Below are positions 1 to 9,938 of a DNA stretch of 64,000 bases, in pieces. The position numbers and the translations under genes were made by a program. This DNA comes from Pseudomonas sp. NCCP-436 (GTDB lineage Bacteria > Pseudomonadota > Gammaproteobacteria > Pseudomonadales > Pseudomonadaceae), in contig NZ_BPLZ01000008.1 in the NCBI RefSeq assembly GCF_019656335.1, forward strand, positions 1 to 64,000, written 5' to 3'. Position 1 is the stretch's first letter, and every line of letters starts with the position of its first letter. Under the pieces are notes generated by a model that saw only the letters and a list, made by a program, of their open reading frames with translations, ran no database searches and was not told the DNA's origin.

Positions 1-1
1 G

Positions 2-208
2 CCGAACGATCCGCAGTCGCCGTTCGTGACTTCCGGCATCCGCATCGGCACCCCGGCGGTGACTACCCGTGGTTTCGGTGTCGAGCAGTGCCGGCAACTG
101 GCCGGATGGATCTGCGACATCCTCGATCATCTCGGCGATGCCGATGTCGAGGCGCAGGTGGCCGCGCAGGTCGCCGGACTGTGTGCCGACTACCCGGTGT
201 ACCGGTAG
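2..208 (+). CDS. glyA: Serine hydroxymethyltransferase, C-terminal end (partial)
   Basis: Only the last 68 codons lie in the window; the 5' part is off the left edge. The reading frame opens at base 2 and ends in TAG at 206-208. The residues [19 protein letters not shown] match the conserved late segment of PLP-dependent serine hydroxymethyltransferase, where the SGIRIGTPA stretch helps bind substrate and phosphate. The enzyme interconverts glycine plus 5,10-methylene-tetrahydrofolate with serine. Its place directly before soxBDAG fits use of the glycine and the one-carbon unit released by sarcosine oxidase. Identity is secure from the motif and the neighbours. Confidence 0.93.
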   Translation, partial: PNDPQSPFVTSGIRIGTPAVTTRGFGVEQCRQLAGWICDILDHLGDADVEAQVAAQVAGLCADYPVYR

Positions 209-312
209 CCCGTCGTCCAGTCGGGGTGATGCGCAAGCCCCGGCTGGCCAAGGGCCGCCCTTCAGATGGTGCCTAACGAGACAGCAATACCCAGAATTCA
301 GGAGCACCCCTT

Positions 313-1563
313 ATGCAGCGTTATTCCGGCTTCGGCCTGTTCAAGCACTCGTTCAGCCACCATGAGAACTGGCAGCGCATGTGGCGCAACCCGACGCCCA
401 AGCCGCTGTATGACGTAGTCATCGTCGGTGGTGGTGGCCACGGCCTGGCTACGGCCTATTACCTGGCCAAGGAATTTGGCGTGAAGAACGTCGCAGTGGT
501 GGAGAAAAGCTGGCTCGGTGGTGGCAACACCGCGCGCAACACCACCATTGTGCGCTCCAACTACCTGTGGGATGAGTCGGCGCAGCTTTACGAGCACGCC
601 ATGAAGCTCTGGGAAGGGCTGTCGCAGGATCTGAACTACAACGTCATGTTTTCCCAGCGCGGCGTCTACAACCTCTGCCACACCCTGCAGGACATGCGTG
701 ACGCCGAGCGTCGCGTCAGCGCGAACCGTCTCAACGGCATCGACGGCGAACTGCTCGACGCCAAGCAGGTGGCCGAGGAGATTCCTTACCTCGACTGCAG
801 CAAAAATACTCGCTACCCGATCATGGGCTCGACCGTGCAGCGCCGTGGCGGCGTGGCCCGTCACGACGCCGTGGCCTGGGGCTTTGCCCGTGCCGCCGAC
901 GCCCTCGGCGTGGACCTGATCCAGAACACCGAGGTGATTGGCTTTCGCAAGCAGAACGGCGCGTGCATCGGCGTGGAAACCACCAAGGGCTTCATCGGTG
1001 CCAAGCGCGTCGGTGTGGTCACCGCCGGCAACTCCGGGCATATGGCCCGCCTCGCCGGCTTCCGTCTGCCGCTCGAATCGCACCCGCTGCAGGCGCTGGT
1101 TTCCGAGCCGATCAAGCCGATCATCGACAGCGTGATCATGTCCAACGCCGTGCATGGCTACATCAGCCAGTCGGACAAGGGCGACCTGGTCATTGGGGCC
1201 GGCATCGACGGTTATAACGGCTATGGTCAGCGTGGCTCCTACAGCACCATCGAGCACACGCTCCAGGCCATTGTCGAGATGTTCCCGATCCTCTCGCGAG
1301 TGCGTATGAACCGCCAATGGGGCGGTATCGTCGACACCTGCCCGGACGCCTGTCCGATCATTTCCAAGACGCCGGTGGACAACCTGTTCTTCAACTGCGG
1401 CTGGGGTACCGGCGGCTTCAAGGCAACTCCCGGATCGGGTCACGTGTTCGCCGCGAGCCTGGCCAAAGGCGAGATGCACCCACTGGCCAAACCCTTCTCC
1501 ATTGACCGCTTCCACACCGGCGCACTGATCGACGAGCACGGCGCTGCTGCCGTGGCTCACTAA
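313..1563 (+). CDS. soxB: Sarcosine oxidase, beta subunit
   Basis: The product is 416 aa, full length for the beta subunit of heterotetrameric sarcosine oxidase. This cytoplasmic enzyme oxidises sarcosine to glycine and passes the methyl carbon to tetrahydrofolate, releasing formaldehyde if folate is absent. A dinucleotide-binding motif VIVGGGGHG (residues about 36-44) marks the FAD fold. ARHDAVAWG (about 182-190) contains a histidine in the region where this family attaches FMN covalently; that assignment is from memory. The start ATG follows AGGAG by a good spacing. It is first of soxBDAG, 104 bp after glyA, and no terminator is visible between them, so co-transcription is likely. Confidence 0.96.
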   Translation: MQRYSGFGLFKHSFSHHENWQRMWRNPTPKPLYDVVIVGGGGHGLATAYYLAKEFGVKNVAVVEKSWLGGGNTARNTTIVRSNYLWDESAQLYEHAMKLWEGLSQDLNYNVMFSQRGVYNLCHTLQDMRDAERRVSANRLNGIDGELLDAKQVAEEIPYLDCSKNTRYPIMGSTVQRRGGVARHDAVAWGFARAADALGVDLIQNTEVIGFRKQNGACIGVETTKGFIGAKRVGVVTAGNSGHMARLAGFRLPLESHPLQALVSEPIKPIIDSVIMSNAVHGYISQSDKGDLVIGAGIDGYNGYGQRGSYSTIEHTLQAIVEMFPILSRVRMNRQWGGIVDTCPDACPIISKTPVDNLFFNCGWGTGGFKATPGSGHVFAASLAKGEMHPLAKPFSIDRFHTGALIDEHGAAAVAH

Positions 1564-1574
1564 GGAGACCTGCC

Positions 1575-1901
1575 ATGCTGCACATCTTCTGTCCTTACTG
1601 CGGCGAACTGCGCTCCGAAGAGGAATTCCACCCCAAGGGACAGGCGCACATCGCCCGCCCGCTCGACCCGGAGTCGCTGACTGACGCCGAGTGGGGCGAG
1701 TACCTGTTCTTCCGCGACAACCCGCGTGGCATTCACCATGAGCTGTGGGTGCATGCTGCCGGTTGCCGCAAGTATTTCAACGTTACCCGTCATACCGTGA
1801 GCTACGAGATCCTCGAGACCTACAAGGTCGGTGAGCAGCCCTCGATCACCGCGGATCAGGCTGGTGACAAGCAAGCCGTGGCAAAAGGAGTAACGGCATG
1901 A
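1575..1901 (+). CDS. soxD: Sarcosine oxidase, delta subunit
   Basis: A small 108-aa protein matching the delta subunit. It opens with MLHIFCPYCGELRSEEEF and carries a later HAAGCRKYFN segment; together these give the three cysteines plus histidines expected for the zinc site of this subunit. It has no enzymatic role of its own known to me and is structural in the alpha-beta-gamma-delta complex. It starts 11 bp after soxB behind an AAGGAG, and its TGA overlaps the soxA ATG by four bases, so translation is coupled. Size, order and cysteines agree with the family. Confidence 0.94.
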   Translation: MLHIFCPYCGELRSEEEFHPKGQAHIARPLDPESLTDAEWGEYLFFRDNPRGIHHELWVHAAGCRKYFNVTRHTVSYEILETYKVGEQPSITADQAGDKQAVAKGVTA

Positions 1902-4900
1902 GCCAGGTCAATCGTCTTGTCAGGGGCGGCCGTATCGACCGCAGCCAGCCGCTGACCTTCAGCTTCAACGGCCAGAGCTACCAGGGCTATGCCGGCGACA
2001 GTTTGGCCTCGGCCCTGCTGGCCAACGGCGTCGATATTGTCGGTCGCAGCTTCAAGTATTCGCGCCCGCGCGGCATCGTCGCTGCCGGTGCCGAGGAGCC
2101 CAATGCGGTGTTGCAGATCGGCTCGTGCGAGGCGACGCAGATCCCCAACGTGCGAGCCACTCAGCAGGCGCTGTACAACGGTCTGGTGGCTCGCAGCACC
2201 AATGGCTGGCCGAGCGTCAACACCGACCTGATGGGCATTCTGGGCAAGGTCGGCGGCGGCATGATGCCGCCCGGGTTCTACTACAAGACCTTCATGTACC
2301 CGCAGAACCTCTGGCTGACCTATGAGAAGTACATTCGCAAGGCAGCCGGACTGGGGCGCGCGCCCACCGAAGTGGATCCGGATATCTACGATCAGATGAA
2401 CCACCACTGTGACGTGCTGGTGGTGGGTGCCGGTCCTGCCGGTCTGGCCGCGGCCCTGGCGGCCGGTCGCAGCGGCGCGCGGGTGATCCTCGCCGACGAG
2501 CAGGAAGAGTTCGGCGGCAGCCTGCTCGATACCCGCGAAACCCTGGATGGCAAGCCGGCAGCCGAGTGGGTGGCCGAGGTGATTGCCGAGCTGCAGAAGC
2601 TGCCGGAAGTGACGCTGCTGCCGCGTGCCACGGTCAACGGTTACCACGACCACAACTTCCTGACCATTCACCAGCGTCTGACTGACCACCTCGGCGAAGT
2701 GGCACCCATCGGCCAGCCGCGTCAGCGCATGCACCGTGTCCGTGCCCGGCGCGTGGTACTGGCCAGCGGTGCCCACGAGCGGCCGCTGGTGTACGCCAAC
2801 AATGATGTACCGGGCAATATGCTGGCCGGTGCGGTGTCCACCTACGTGCGCCGCTACGGCGTGGCGCCTGGCCAGCAACTGGTGCTGTCGACCAACAACG
2901 ACTATGCCTACCGCGTGGTGCTGGACTGGCTCGATGCCGGCCGTGAGGTGGTGGCGGTGGCCGATGCGCGCAGCAATCCGCGTGGCACCTGGGTCGAGCA
3001 GGCGCGTGCCCGTGGCGTGCGTATCCTTACCGGCAGCGCGGTGGTCGAAGCGCGTGGCAGCAAGCGTGTCTCTGGCGCGCGCATCTGTGCCATCGACAGC
3101 AAGATGCACCGGGTCACCAGTCCGGGCGAAATGCTCGACTGCGACCTGATCGTCAGTTCCGGCGGCTACAGCCCGGTGGTGCATCTGGCGTCGCACCTGG
3201 GGGGGCGCCCGGAGTGGCGCGAGGACATCCTCGGCTTCGTGCCCGGGCCGGGCAACGGTATCCAGCAACGCATCGACGCCGGTGCGGTCAACGGCGTGTT
3301 CGCCCTGTGTGACGTGCTGGCCGACGGCTTCGAGGCTGGCGCCAGGGCTGCTGCCGAAACCGGTCACCAGAGCGTCAGCGGCGAGCTGCCGAAGGTCGAG
3401 GCGCTGCAGGAAGAGCCGATGCTGGCACTGTTCCAGGTGCCGCATGACAAGCCTACTTCACGTGCACCCAAGCAGTTCGTCGATCTGCAGAACGATGTGA
3501 CCGCAGCCGGTATCGAACTGGCTACCCGTGAGGGCTTCGAGTCGGTCGAGCATGTCAAACGCTATACCGCGCTGGGCTTCGGCACCGATCAGGGCAAGCT
3601 GGGCAATATCAACGGCCTGGCCATTGCCGCCCGTTCCATGGGCATCAGCATCCCGCAGATGGGCACCACCATGTTCCGCCCCAACTACACGCCGGTGACT
3701 TTCGGCGCAGTAGCCGGTCGCCACTGCGGCGAGCTGTTTGAGCCCAAGCGTTACACCCCGATGCAGGCCTGGCACCTGAAGAATGGCGCCGAGTTCGAGG
3801 ATGTCGGTCAGTGGAAGCGTCCGTGGTATTTCCCGAAACCGGGCGAGGACATGCACGCCGCCGTGGCCCGTGAGTGTCTGGCGGTGCGCAACAGTGTCGG
3901 CATCCTCGACGCCTCGACCCTGGGCAAGATCGATATCCAGGGCCCGGATGCCCGCGAGTTTTTGAATCGCGTGTATACCAACGCCTGGACCAAGCTGGAT
4001 GTGGGCAAGGCGCGCTACGGCCTGATGTGCAAGGAAGACGGCATGGTCTTCGACGATGGCGTCACCGCCTGCCTGGGCGAGAATCACTTTGTGATGACCA
4101 CCACCACCGGCGGTGCGGCACGTGTGCTGGAGTGGCTGGAGATCTACCACCAGACCGAATGGCCGGAGCTGAAGGTGTACTTCACCTCGGTCACCGACCA
4201 CTGGGCGACCATGACCCTGTCCGGGCCCAACAGTCGCAAGCTGCTGGCCAAGGTCACCGACATCGACCTGGACAAGGATGCCTTCCCCTTTATGAGCTGG
4301 AAGGAAGGCCTGGTTGGCGGCGTGCCGGCGCGGGTGTTCCGCATCTCGTTTACCGGTGAGCTGAGCTACGAAGTCAACGTGCAGGCCAACTACGCCCTGG
4401 GTGTGTGGGAGCAACTGATCGAGGCGGGCAAGGAGTTCGACCTGACCCCGTACGGTACCGAAACCATGCACGTGCTGCGTGCCGAGAAGGGCTTCATCAT
4501 CGTGGGTCAGGACACCGATGCTTCGGTCACCCCGGAAGATCTGGGCATGGGCTGGTGTGTCGGCAAGACCAAGACCTTCTCCTGGATCGGCAAGCGCGGC
4601 ATGAACCGCGCCGACTGCCTGCGTGAAGATCGCAAGCAGCTGGTGGGCCTGAAAACCATCGACCCGAAGAAGGTGCTGCCAGAGGGCGCGCAACTGGTGT
4701 TCGATCCGAAACAGCCCATCCCCATGCAGATGGTCGGCCACGTTACCTCCAGCTATATGAGCGCGACCCTCGGCCACAGCATTGCCATGGCCATGGTCAA
4801 GGGCGGTCACAAGCGGATGGGTGAGCGGGTGTTCGCCCCGCTGGCCGATGGCCGTGTGATCGAAGCCGAAATCTGCAGTTATGTGTTCTATGACCCGAAA

Positions 4901-4921
4901 GGGGAGCGCCAGAATGTCTGA
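1898..4921 (+). CDS. soxA: Sarcosine oxidase, alpha subunit
   Basis: The product is 1007 aa, the expected size for the alpha subunit. An N-terminal ferredoxin-like/NAD-side region is followed by a dinucleotide motif VLVVGAGPAGLAAA at about residues 172-185. A second oxidoreductase part follows, and a C-terminal aminomethyltransferase (GcvT-like) half from roughly residue 620 on binds folate and captures the methylene group as 5,10-methylene-THF. Its ATG overlaps the soxD stop. The antisense frames are long open readings across the gene, as is usual in this high-GC genome, and are not genes. Confidence 0.96.
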   Translation: MSQVNRLVRGGRIDRSQPLTFSFNGQSYQGYAGDSLASALLANGVDIVGRSFKYSRPRGIVAAGAEEPNAVLQIGSCEATQIPNVRATQQALYNGLVARSTNGWPSVNTDLMGILGKVGGGMMPPGFYYKTFMYPQNLWLTYEKYIRKAAGLGRAPTEVDPDIYDQMNHHCDVLVVGAGPAGLAAALAAGRSGARVILADEQEEFGGSLLDTRETLDGKPAAEWVAEVIAELQKLPEVTLLPRATVNGYHDHNFLTIHQRLTDHLGEVAPIGQPRQRMHRVRARRVVLASGAHERPLVYANNDVPGNMLAGAVSTYVRRYGVAPGQQLVLSTNNDYAYRVVLDWLDAGREVVAVADARSNPRGTWVEQARARGVRILTGSAVVEARGSKRVSGARICAIDSKMHRVTSPGEMLDCDLIVSSGGYSPVVHLASHLGGRPEWREDILGFVPGPGNGIQQRIDAGAVNGVFALCDVLADGFEAGARAAAETGHQSVSGELPKVEALQEEPMLALFQVPHDKPTSRAPKQFVDLQNDVTAAGIELATREGFESVEHVKRYTALGFGTDQGKLGNINGLAIAARSMGISIPQMGTTMFRPNYTPVTFGAVAGRHCGELFEPKRYTPMQAWHLKNGAEFEDVGQWKRPWYFPKPGEDMHAAVARECLAVRNSVGILDASTLGKIDIQGPDAREFLNRVYTNAWTKLDVGKARYGLMCKEDGMVFDDGVTACLGENHFVMTTTTGGAARVLEWLEIYHQTEWPELKVYFTSVTDHWATMTLSGPNSRKLLAKVTDIDLDKDAFPFMSWKEGLVGGVPARVFRISFTGELSYEVNVQANYALGVWEQLIEAGKEFDLTPYGTETMHVLRAEKGFIIVGQDTDASVTPEDLGMGWCVGKTKTFSWIGKRGMNRADCLREDRKQLVGLKTIDPKKVLPEGAQLVFDPKQPIPMQMVGHVTSSYMSATLGHSIAMAMVKGGHKRMGERVFAPLADGRVIEAEICSYVFYDPKGERQNV

Positions 4922-5543
4922 TTACAACCTTTACCAACAGCGTCCGGCGAACATCACCGGGCAATCGCCGCTACACCATGCCGGCCTGCATGAGCTGGCC
5001 GGCAAGGGCCGCAAGAGCGCTGGCATCATCCTGCGCGAGAAAAAGCTGCTCGGGCATTTGGTGCTGCGCGGCGATGCCAAGGACGCCGCCTTTTCCGGCG
5101 GCGTGCACAAGGCTTTGGGGCTGGAGCTGCCTGGCGTCCTGAGTCTTGTGTCAAACGGCGAGACCTCGCTGCAGTGGCTGGCCCCGGATGAGTGGCTGCT
5201 GATCGTCCCCGGTGGCAGCGAGTTCGAGGTTGAGCGGCGACTGCGCGAGGCTCTCGATGGCCAGCACATTTCGGTGATTAACGTCAGTGGTGGGCAGACC
5301 CTGCTGGAGCTGCGCGGCAGCAAGGTGCGCGAACTGCTGATGAAGTCCACCAGTTACGACGTGCATCCAGGCAACTTCCCGGTGGGCAAGGCGGTCGCAA
5401 CGGTATTCGCCAAGTCGCAACTGGCGATCCGTCACACCGCCGAGGACACCTGGGAACTGGTGGTGCGGCGCAGCTTCGCCGACTACTTCTGGCTTTGGCT
5501 GCAGGATGCCAGCGCCGAGTACGGGTTGGCGGTCGAAGCCTGA
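4914..5543 (+). CDS. soxG: Sarcosine oxidase, gamma subunit
   Basis: The product is 209 aa when started at the ATG at 4914 (MSDYNLYQQRP), which lies behind AGGGGAG and overlaps the soxA end by eight bases. An in-frame ATG at 4881 would add 11 residues from inside soxA and is less likely. SoxG is the GcvT-related gamma subunit that completes the enzyme together with alpha, beta and delta. The fold family is suggested by its C-terminal half (ELRGSKVRELLMKS and following). Overlapping starts through the whole operon point to strict co-translation. Confidence 0.93.
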   Translation: MSDYNLYQQRPANITGQSPLHHAGLHELAGKGRKSAGIILREKKLLGHLVLRGDAKDAAFSGGVHKALGLELPGVLSLVSNGETSLQWLAPDEWLLIVPGGSEFEVERRLREALDGQHISVINVSGGQTLLELRGSKVRELLMKSTSYDVHPGNFPVGKAVATVFAKSQLAIRHTAEDTWELVVRRSFADYFWLWLQDASAEYGLAVEA

Positions 5544-5585
5544 AGCACACATGAATCGGCCCTCTGCGTTTGTCGCAGCGGGCTT

Positions 5586-5611
5586 GGGAGAGGGCAGTCT
5601 GGTTCTCTCCC
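5586..5611 (+). promoter_or_regulatory. Hairpin in the purU leader
   Basis: GGGAGAG at 5586-5592 and CTCTCCC at 5605-5611 form a perfect 7-bp stem with a 12-base loop in the 122-bp gap between soxG and purU. No T-run follows, so it is not a clear terminator. It may damp read-through or stabilise the upstream soxBDAG message. Function is inferred from position only. Confidence 0.35.
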
Positions 5612-5665
5612 GGCGCCACTTCTCTCGGCAACGGGAGTGGGCGTTATTTAGCGGAGCCACATATC

Positions 5666-6529
5666 ATGAGCCGCACTCCCGATACCTGGATACTCACTGC
5701 TCACTGCCCCAGTGCCTTGGGCACGGTGGACGCGGTGACGCGCTTTCTGTTCGAGCAGCGCTGCTACGTCACCGAACACCATTCGTTCGATGACCGGCTG
5801 TCGTCGCACTTTTTCATCCGCGTCGAGTTCCGCCCGCCTGAGGACTTCGGCGAGGCCGAGTTCCGTGCCGGTCTGGCCGAGCGTCTGGCGCCCTTCGGCA
5901 TGCAGGTCGAGCTGACGCCGCCGGGCCGGCGGGCGAAGGTGGTGATCATGGTTTCCAAGGCCGACCACTGCCTGAATGATCTGCTTTATCGCCAGCGTAT
6001 CGGCCAACTGGCCATGGACGTGGTGGCGGTGATTTCCAATCACCCGGATCTGGAACCCCTGGCCAGATGGCATGGCATCCCCTACCACCACTTCCCGCTC
6101 GATCCCAGTGACAAGCCGGCGCAGGAGCGCCGCGTGCTGCAGGTGATCGAGGAAAGTGGCGCCGAGCTGGTGGTGCTTGCCCGCTACATGCAGGTGCTGT
6201 CGCCGGAGTTGTGCCGCCGGCTCGATGGCTGGGCGATCAATATCCATCACTCGCTGCTACCCGGCTTCAAAGGCGCCAAGCCCTATCACCAGGCCTACCA
6301 GAAGGGCGTGAAGATGGTTGGTGCCACGGCTCACTACATCAACAACGACCTCGATGAGGGACCGATCATCGCCCAAGGGGTGGAGGTGGTCGATCACGCC
6401 CACTACCCGGAAGACCTGATCGCCAAGGGCCGCGATATCGAGTGTCTGACTCTAGCGCGCGCCGTCGGTTACCACATCGAGAGGCGCGTGTTCCTCAACG
6501 CCAACCGAACGGTGGTACTGAGTCCCTGA
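5666..6529 (+). CDS. purU: Formyltetrahydrofolate deformylase
   Basis: The product is 287 aa from the ATG at 5666 (MSRTPDTW), behind GCGGAG. It hydrolyses 10-formyl-THF to formate and THF. An ACT domain (about residues 5-80) is followed by the formyltransferase-type hydrolase fold. The catalytic Asn-His-Asp set is visible: INIHHSLLPGF holds the Asn and His, and NNDLDEGPII holds the Asp. In this neighbourhood it returns one-carbon units from sarcosine oxidation as free folate and formate, next to formaldehyde dehydrogenase. An earlier in-frame start at 5570 would add 32 unlikely residues. Confidence 0.94.
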   Translation: MSRTPDTWILTAHCPSALGTVDAVTRFLFEQRCYVTEHHSFDDRLSSHFFIRVEFRPPEDFGEAEFRAGLAERLAPFGMQVELTPPGRRAKVVIMVSKADHCLNDLLYRQRIGQLAMDVVAVISNHPDLEPLARWHGIPYHHFPLDPSDKPAQERRVLQVIEESGAELVVLARYMQVLSPELCRRLDGWAINIHHSLLPGFKGAKPYHQAYQKGVKMVGATAHYINNDLDEGPIIAQGVEVVDHAHYPEDLIAKGRDIECLTLARAVGYHIERRVFLNANRTVVLSP

Positions 6530-6692
6530 CCTTAACCGGGCCGTGGCGCCAGTCGCCTCCGCCCGTCCGGCTGATGGCCGCTCTGCCAGATTCCACCGGC
6601 GGCCACCGGCTACAGACCTCAAGCAACTCCAGTGCAAGGCCACGCGGTCGTCGGCCGCGTCTTGTGTCAACAACAAGAAAGGAGAGTCAAGT

Positions 6693-7892
6693 ATGTCTGG
6701 TAATCGTGGTGTGGTTTATCTCGGTGCGGGCAAGGTCGAAGTGCAGAAGATCGACTACCCGAAAATGCAGGACCCGCGTGGCAACAAGATCGAGCACGGG
6801 GTCATTCTCAAGGTGGTGTCTACCAACATCTGTGGCTCTGATCAGCACATGGTGCGTGGCCGTACCACCGCTCAGGTGGGGTTGGTACTGGGGCACGAAA
6901 TCACCGGTGAAGTCATCGAGAAGGGGCGTGATGTCGAGCGCCTGCAAATCGGCGATCTGGTCTCGGTGCCGTTTAACGTGGCCTGCGGTCGCTGCCGTTC
7001 GTGCAAGGAGCAGCACACTGGCGTGTGCCTGACGGTCAACCCGGCGCGCGCCGGCGGCGCCTACGGCTACGTCGATATGGGTGACTGGACCGGTGGACAG
7101 GCCGAATACGTGCTGGTGCCCTACGCCGACTTCAACCTGCTGAAACTGCCGGATCGCGACAAGGCCATGGAGAAAATCCGTGATCTGACCTGTCTCTCCG
7201 ACATCCTGCCTACCGGCTATCATGGCGCGGTGACCGCAGGCGTTGGCCCGGGCAGCACCGTGTATGTGGCAGGGGCTGGCCCGGTTGGTTTGGCGGCAGC
7301 GGCCTCGGCGCGTCTGCTGGGGGCGGCAGTGGTGATCGTCGGTGACGTTAACCCGGTGCGTCTGGCGCATGCGAAGAAGGTCGGCTTCGAGATTGCCGAT
7401 CTGTCCAAGGACACCCCGCTGCATGAGCAGATCGCTGACCTGCTCGGTGAACCGGAAGTGGACTGCGCCATCGACGCGGTGGGCTTTGAGGCGCGCGGCC
7501 ACGGTCACACCGGAGCGCAGCAGGAGGCCCCGGCGACGGTGCTCAACTCGCTGATGCAGATCACCCGCGTGGCCGGCAAGATCGGCATTCCGGGCCTGTA
7601 CGTCACGGAAGATCCGGGGGCGGTGGATGCGGCAGCGAAGATGGGCAGCCTGAGCATTCGTTTCGGCCTGGGCTGGGCCAAGTCTCACAGCTTCCACACC
7701 GGCCAGACCCCGGTGATGAAATACAACCGTCAACTGATGCAGGCCATCATGTGGGATCGCATCAACATCGCCGAGGTGGTGGGCGTGCAGGTCATCAGCC
7801 TTGACGACGCACCGCGCGGCTACGGTGAGTTTGATGCCGGGGTGCCTAAGAAATTCGTCATCGACCCGCACAAGACCTTTAGCGCCGCATAG
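6693..7892 (+). CDS. fdhA: Glutathione-independent formaldehyde dehydrogenase
   Basis: The product is 399 aa from ATG 6693, with AAGGAGAG just upstream; an earlier start at 6543 has no support. It is a zinc-dependent medium-chain alcohol dehydrogenase of the P. putida type, which oxidises formaldehyde to formate with NAD and needs no glutathione. Catalytic zinc ligands are seen in NICGSDQH and GHEITGEV, the structural-zinc cysteines in CGRCRSCKEQHTGVC, and the NAD motif in VAGAGPVGLAAA. It removes the formaldehyde released by SoxBDAG. A strong hairpin ends the operon at 7918. Confidence 0.95.
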   Translation: MSGNRGVVYLGAGKVEVQKIDYPKMQDPRGNKIEHGVILKVVSTNICGSDQHMVRGRTTAQVGLVLGHEITGEVIEKGRDVERLQIGDLVSVPFNVACGRCRSCKEQHTGVCLTVNPARAGGAYGYVDMGDWTGGQAEYVLVPYADFNLLKLPDRDKAMEKIRDLTCLSDILPTGYHGAVTAGVGPGSTVYVAGAGPVGLAAAASARLLGAAVVIVGDVNPVRLAHAKKVGFEIADLSKDTPLHEQIADLLGEPEVDCAIDAVGFEARGHGHTGAQQEAPATVLNSLMQITRVAGKIGIPGLYVTEDPGAVDAAAKMGSLSIRFGLGWAKSHSFHTGQTPVMKYNRQLMQAIMWDRINIAEVVGVQVISLDDAPRGYGEFDAGVPKKFVIDPHKTFSAA

Positions 7893-7917
7893 GGCTTAAC
7901 GATCCGGCAACCCGTAC

Positions 7918-7947
7918 AAAGGGAGCCTATGGCTCCCTTTGTCTTTT
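7918..7947 (+). terminator. Bidirectional terminator between fdhA and betT
   Basis: A perfect 10-bp stem AAAGGGAGCC / GGCTCCCTTT with loop TAT lies at 7918-7940, followed by GTCTTTT. It sits between convergent genes and has A/T flanks on both sides, so it can serve both. Confidence 0.85.
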
Positions 7948-7952
7948 CCGAC

Positions 7953-9938
7953 TCAGCGGACGTAGTGCAGGAACTGCAGGTGTCGCTCGTACTGGACGAT
8001 CAGGTCGTTGATGATTTGCTCGCGGCTGTAGCCGACCAGATCGTAGTCCTGACTGCCTTCGGCCAGATGCACTTCGGCGCGGTAATAACGGCGGTTATGT
8101 CGCTGCCTGGTGTTGAGTCCGGCTACGGCGAAGCTGGGTGTGAAATAGCCGCGCATGATGACCTTGTAGACGAAGGGCTTTTCTTCGTCGTGATGCACTT
8201 CCAGGCTGAGGCTGGAGGCATCATTGGCCAGGGAGGCTTCCACCCGCAGGTTCTTTTCGCGGAACTGCTCGGCCACCGATTCCATGGCCGGGCGGACCTT
8301 TTCCTGCATGAAACGGTAAACCTCGTCGCGCGATGGGTAATGCATCGTCTGGCTCAGGCGCTGGCGCCAGCCGCCCTTGCGCGGGCGGTGGTCGAGAGCA
8401 GCCAGTGACAGCAGTTGTGCGCGCTGGCGCTGCGATTCGAGGAAGAAAGCCTTGCGCAGCCCCCACATCATCAGCAGCAGGATTATCGAGAACGGCAGCG
8501 AGGTCAGCACCACGGCCGACTTCAGCGCATCAATGCTGCCGGCGAACAGCAGTCCAATGGTGATCAGCGCGGTCATTGCGCCCCAGAACACCCGCAGCCA
8601 GCGTGGGCCATCCTCATCGGCGTGGCCGCCCTTGGACGACAAAGTAGAGAGCACCACGGTGCCCGAATCAGCCGAAGTGATGAAGAACACCAGGCTGATC
8701 ATCACCGTGACGGTAATCACCGTCTTGCTCCAGGGATAGTTGGCCAGCAGGTTGTAGATGGCCATCGAGGGATCAACGATGGCGCCTTCGGCCATTTCCA
8801 GCGCTCCACTCAATGCCAGATTCAGCGCGCTGTTGCCGAAAATCGACATCCACGCCAGGGTGAAACCGAGCGGGATGAACAGCACACCGAAGACGAACTC
8901 ACGAATCGTGCGGCCGCGTGAGATACGTGCGATGAACAGCCCCACGAACGGCGACCAGGCAATCCACCAGGCCCAGTAGAATACGGTCCAGTCGCCCAGC
9001 CAGGTGCCGGGGGTATCCCAGGCGTAGAGATCGAAGCTCTTGGCCGGCAGGGTGCTCAGATAGTCGCCGAGATTTTGCACCAGCATTGCCAGAAGATGCT
9101 GAGTAGGGCCGGCGAAGAGCACGAACAGCAGCAGCGAAATGGCCAGCAGCATGTTGATGTCGCTCATCACCCGGACGCCCTTTTCCACTCCGGCGATAGC
9201 CACCAGCACGGCACCGCCCATCATCACGCTGATCAGCAGCACCTGAACCCATTGGTTGTGGGGGATGGCGAACAGATAGTCGAGCCCGGCATTCAGGTGC
9301 AGCACGCCAAAACCCATGTCGGCCCCCAGCCCGAATACCGTTGCAATGATGGCGAAGGCGTCGACGCTGTAGCCGATCGGCCCGTTGATGCGCTTGCCGA
9401 TCAGTGGGTAGAGCGCCGAGCGCAGTGCCAGGGGCAGGTTGTGGCGGTAGGCGAAGTAGGCCAGGGCCATGGCCACCAGGGCGAACACGCCCCAGCCATG
9501 CAGACCCCAGTGCAGAAACAGCAATTGCATGGCCTGGCGTGCCGACTCCAGCGATCCTGGGTCGCCGGTTGGCGGCTGCATAAGGTGCGTCAGGGGTTCG
9601 GAGACGCAGAAGAAGAACAGGGTGATGCTGATGCCGGCAGCGAACAGCATGCCGGCCCAGGACAGGTAGCTGAATTCGGGCTGGTCATGATCGGCACCGA
9701 GCTTGATGCGTCCATACCCTGACAGTGCGGTGACCACCACGAACACCAGATACAGAGTCATGGCCAGCATGTAGTACCAGCCCACGGTATTCGAGGCCCA
9801 GGCCTGAGCGGCCTGCAGCCAGGCGCCGGCTGTCTCGCTATGGGTCACACTGACCAGCCCGAACAACAGAACGAAGGCGGCTGAGCCGATCAGAACAGGG
9901 ATATTGGTATGCGGGGTGCTGCGCTGGTCCTCATGCAT
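7953..9938 (-). CDS. betT: BCCT-family choline transporter, BetT-like
   Basis: The product is 661 aa from the ATG at 9938; a TTG at 10004 in the same frame would give 683 aa. It is a betaine/choline/carnitine transporter with about 12 membrane helices. The family core is clear: MGFGVLHLNAGLDYLF, and WAWWIAWSPFVGLFIARISR with its tryptophan-rich helix. A long cytoplasmic C-terminal tail of about 150 residues makes it the large, BetT-type form, which in relatives is an H+-driven choline importer whose tail senses osmotic state. Uptake of choline fits the sarcosine oxidase operon next door. The exact substrate (choline, betaine or carnitine) cannot be fixed from sequence, but the BetI-type palindrome upstream argues for choline. 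Confidence 0.85.
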   Translation of the reverse strand: MHEDQRSTPHTNIPVLIGSAAFVLLFGLVSVTHSETAGAWLQAAQAWASNTVGWYYMLAMTLYLVFVVVTALSGYGRIKLGADHDQPEFSYLSWAGMLFAAGISITLFFFCVSEPLTHLMQPPTGDPGSLESARQAMQLLFLHWGLHGWGVFALVAMALAYFAYRHNLPLALRSALYPLIGKRINGPIGYSVDAFAIIATVFGLGADMGFGVLHLNAGLDYLFAIPHNQWVQVLLISVMMGGAVLVAIAGVEKGVRVMSDINMLLAISLLLFVLFAGPTQHLLAMLVQNLGDYLSTLPAKSFDLYAWDTPGTWLGDWTVFYWAWWIAWSPFVGLFIARISRGRTIREFVFGVLFIPLGFTLAWMSIFGNSALNLALSGALEMAEGAIVDPSMAIYNLLANYPWSKTVITVTVMISLVFFITSADSGTVVLSTLSSKGGHADEDGPRWLRVFWGAMTALITIGLLFAGSIDALKSAVVLTSLPFSIILLLMMWGLRKAFFLESQRQRAQLLSLAALDHRPRKGGWRQRLSQTMHYPSRDEVYRFMQEKVRPAMESVAEQFREKNLRVEASLANDASSLSLEVHHDEEKPFVYKVIMRGYFTPSFAVAGLNTRQRHNRRYYRAEVHLAEGSQDYDLVGYSREQIINDLIVQYERHLQFLHYVR

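Noticed and set aside
298..1560. A 420-codon open frame antisense to soxB, and similar long antisense frames over soxA, glcB, chemoreceptor and fadE genes
   Set aside because: They mirror high-GC codon bias of the sense genes, are rich in His/Gln/Arg/Gly without any motif, and lack ribosome sites. The sense genes are full-length known proteins.
5544..5665. Folate or glycine riboswitch before purU
   Set aside because: The 122-bp gap has only one simple stem and none of the conserved cores I know for these riboswitches.
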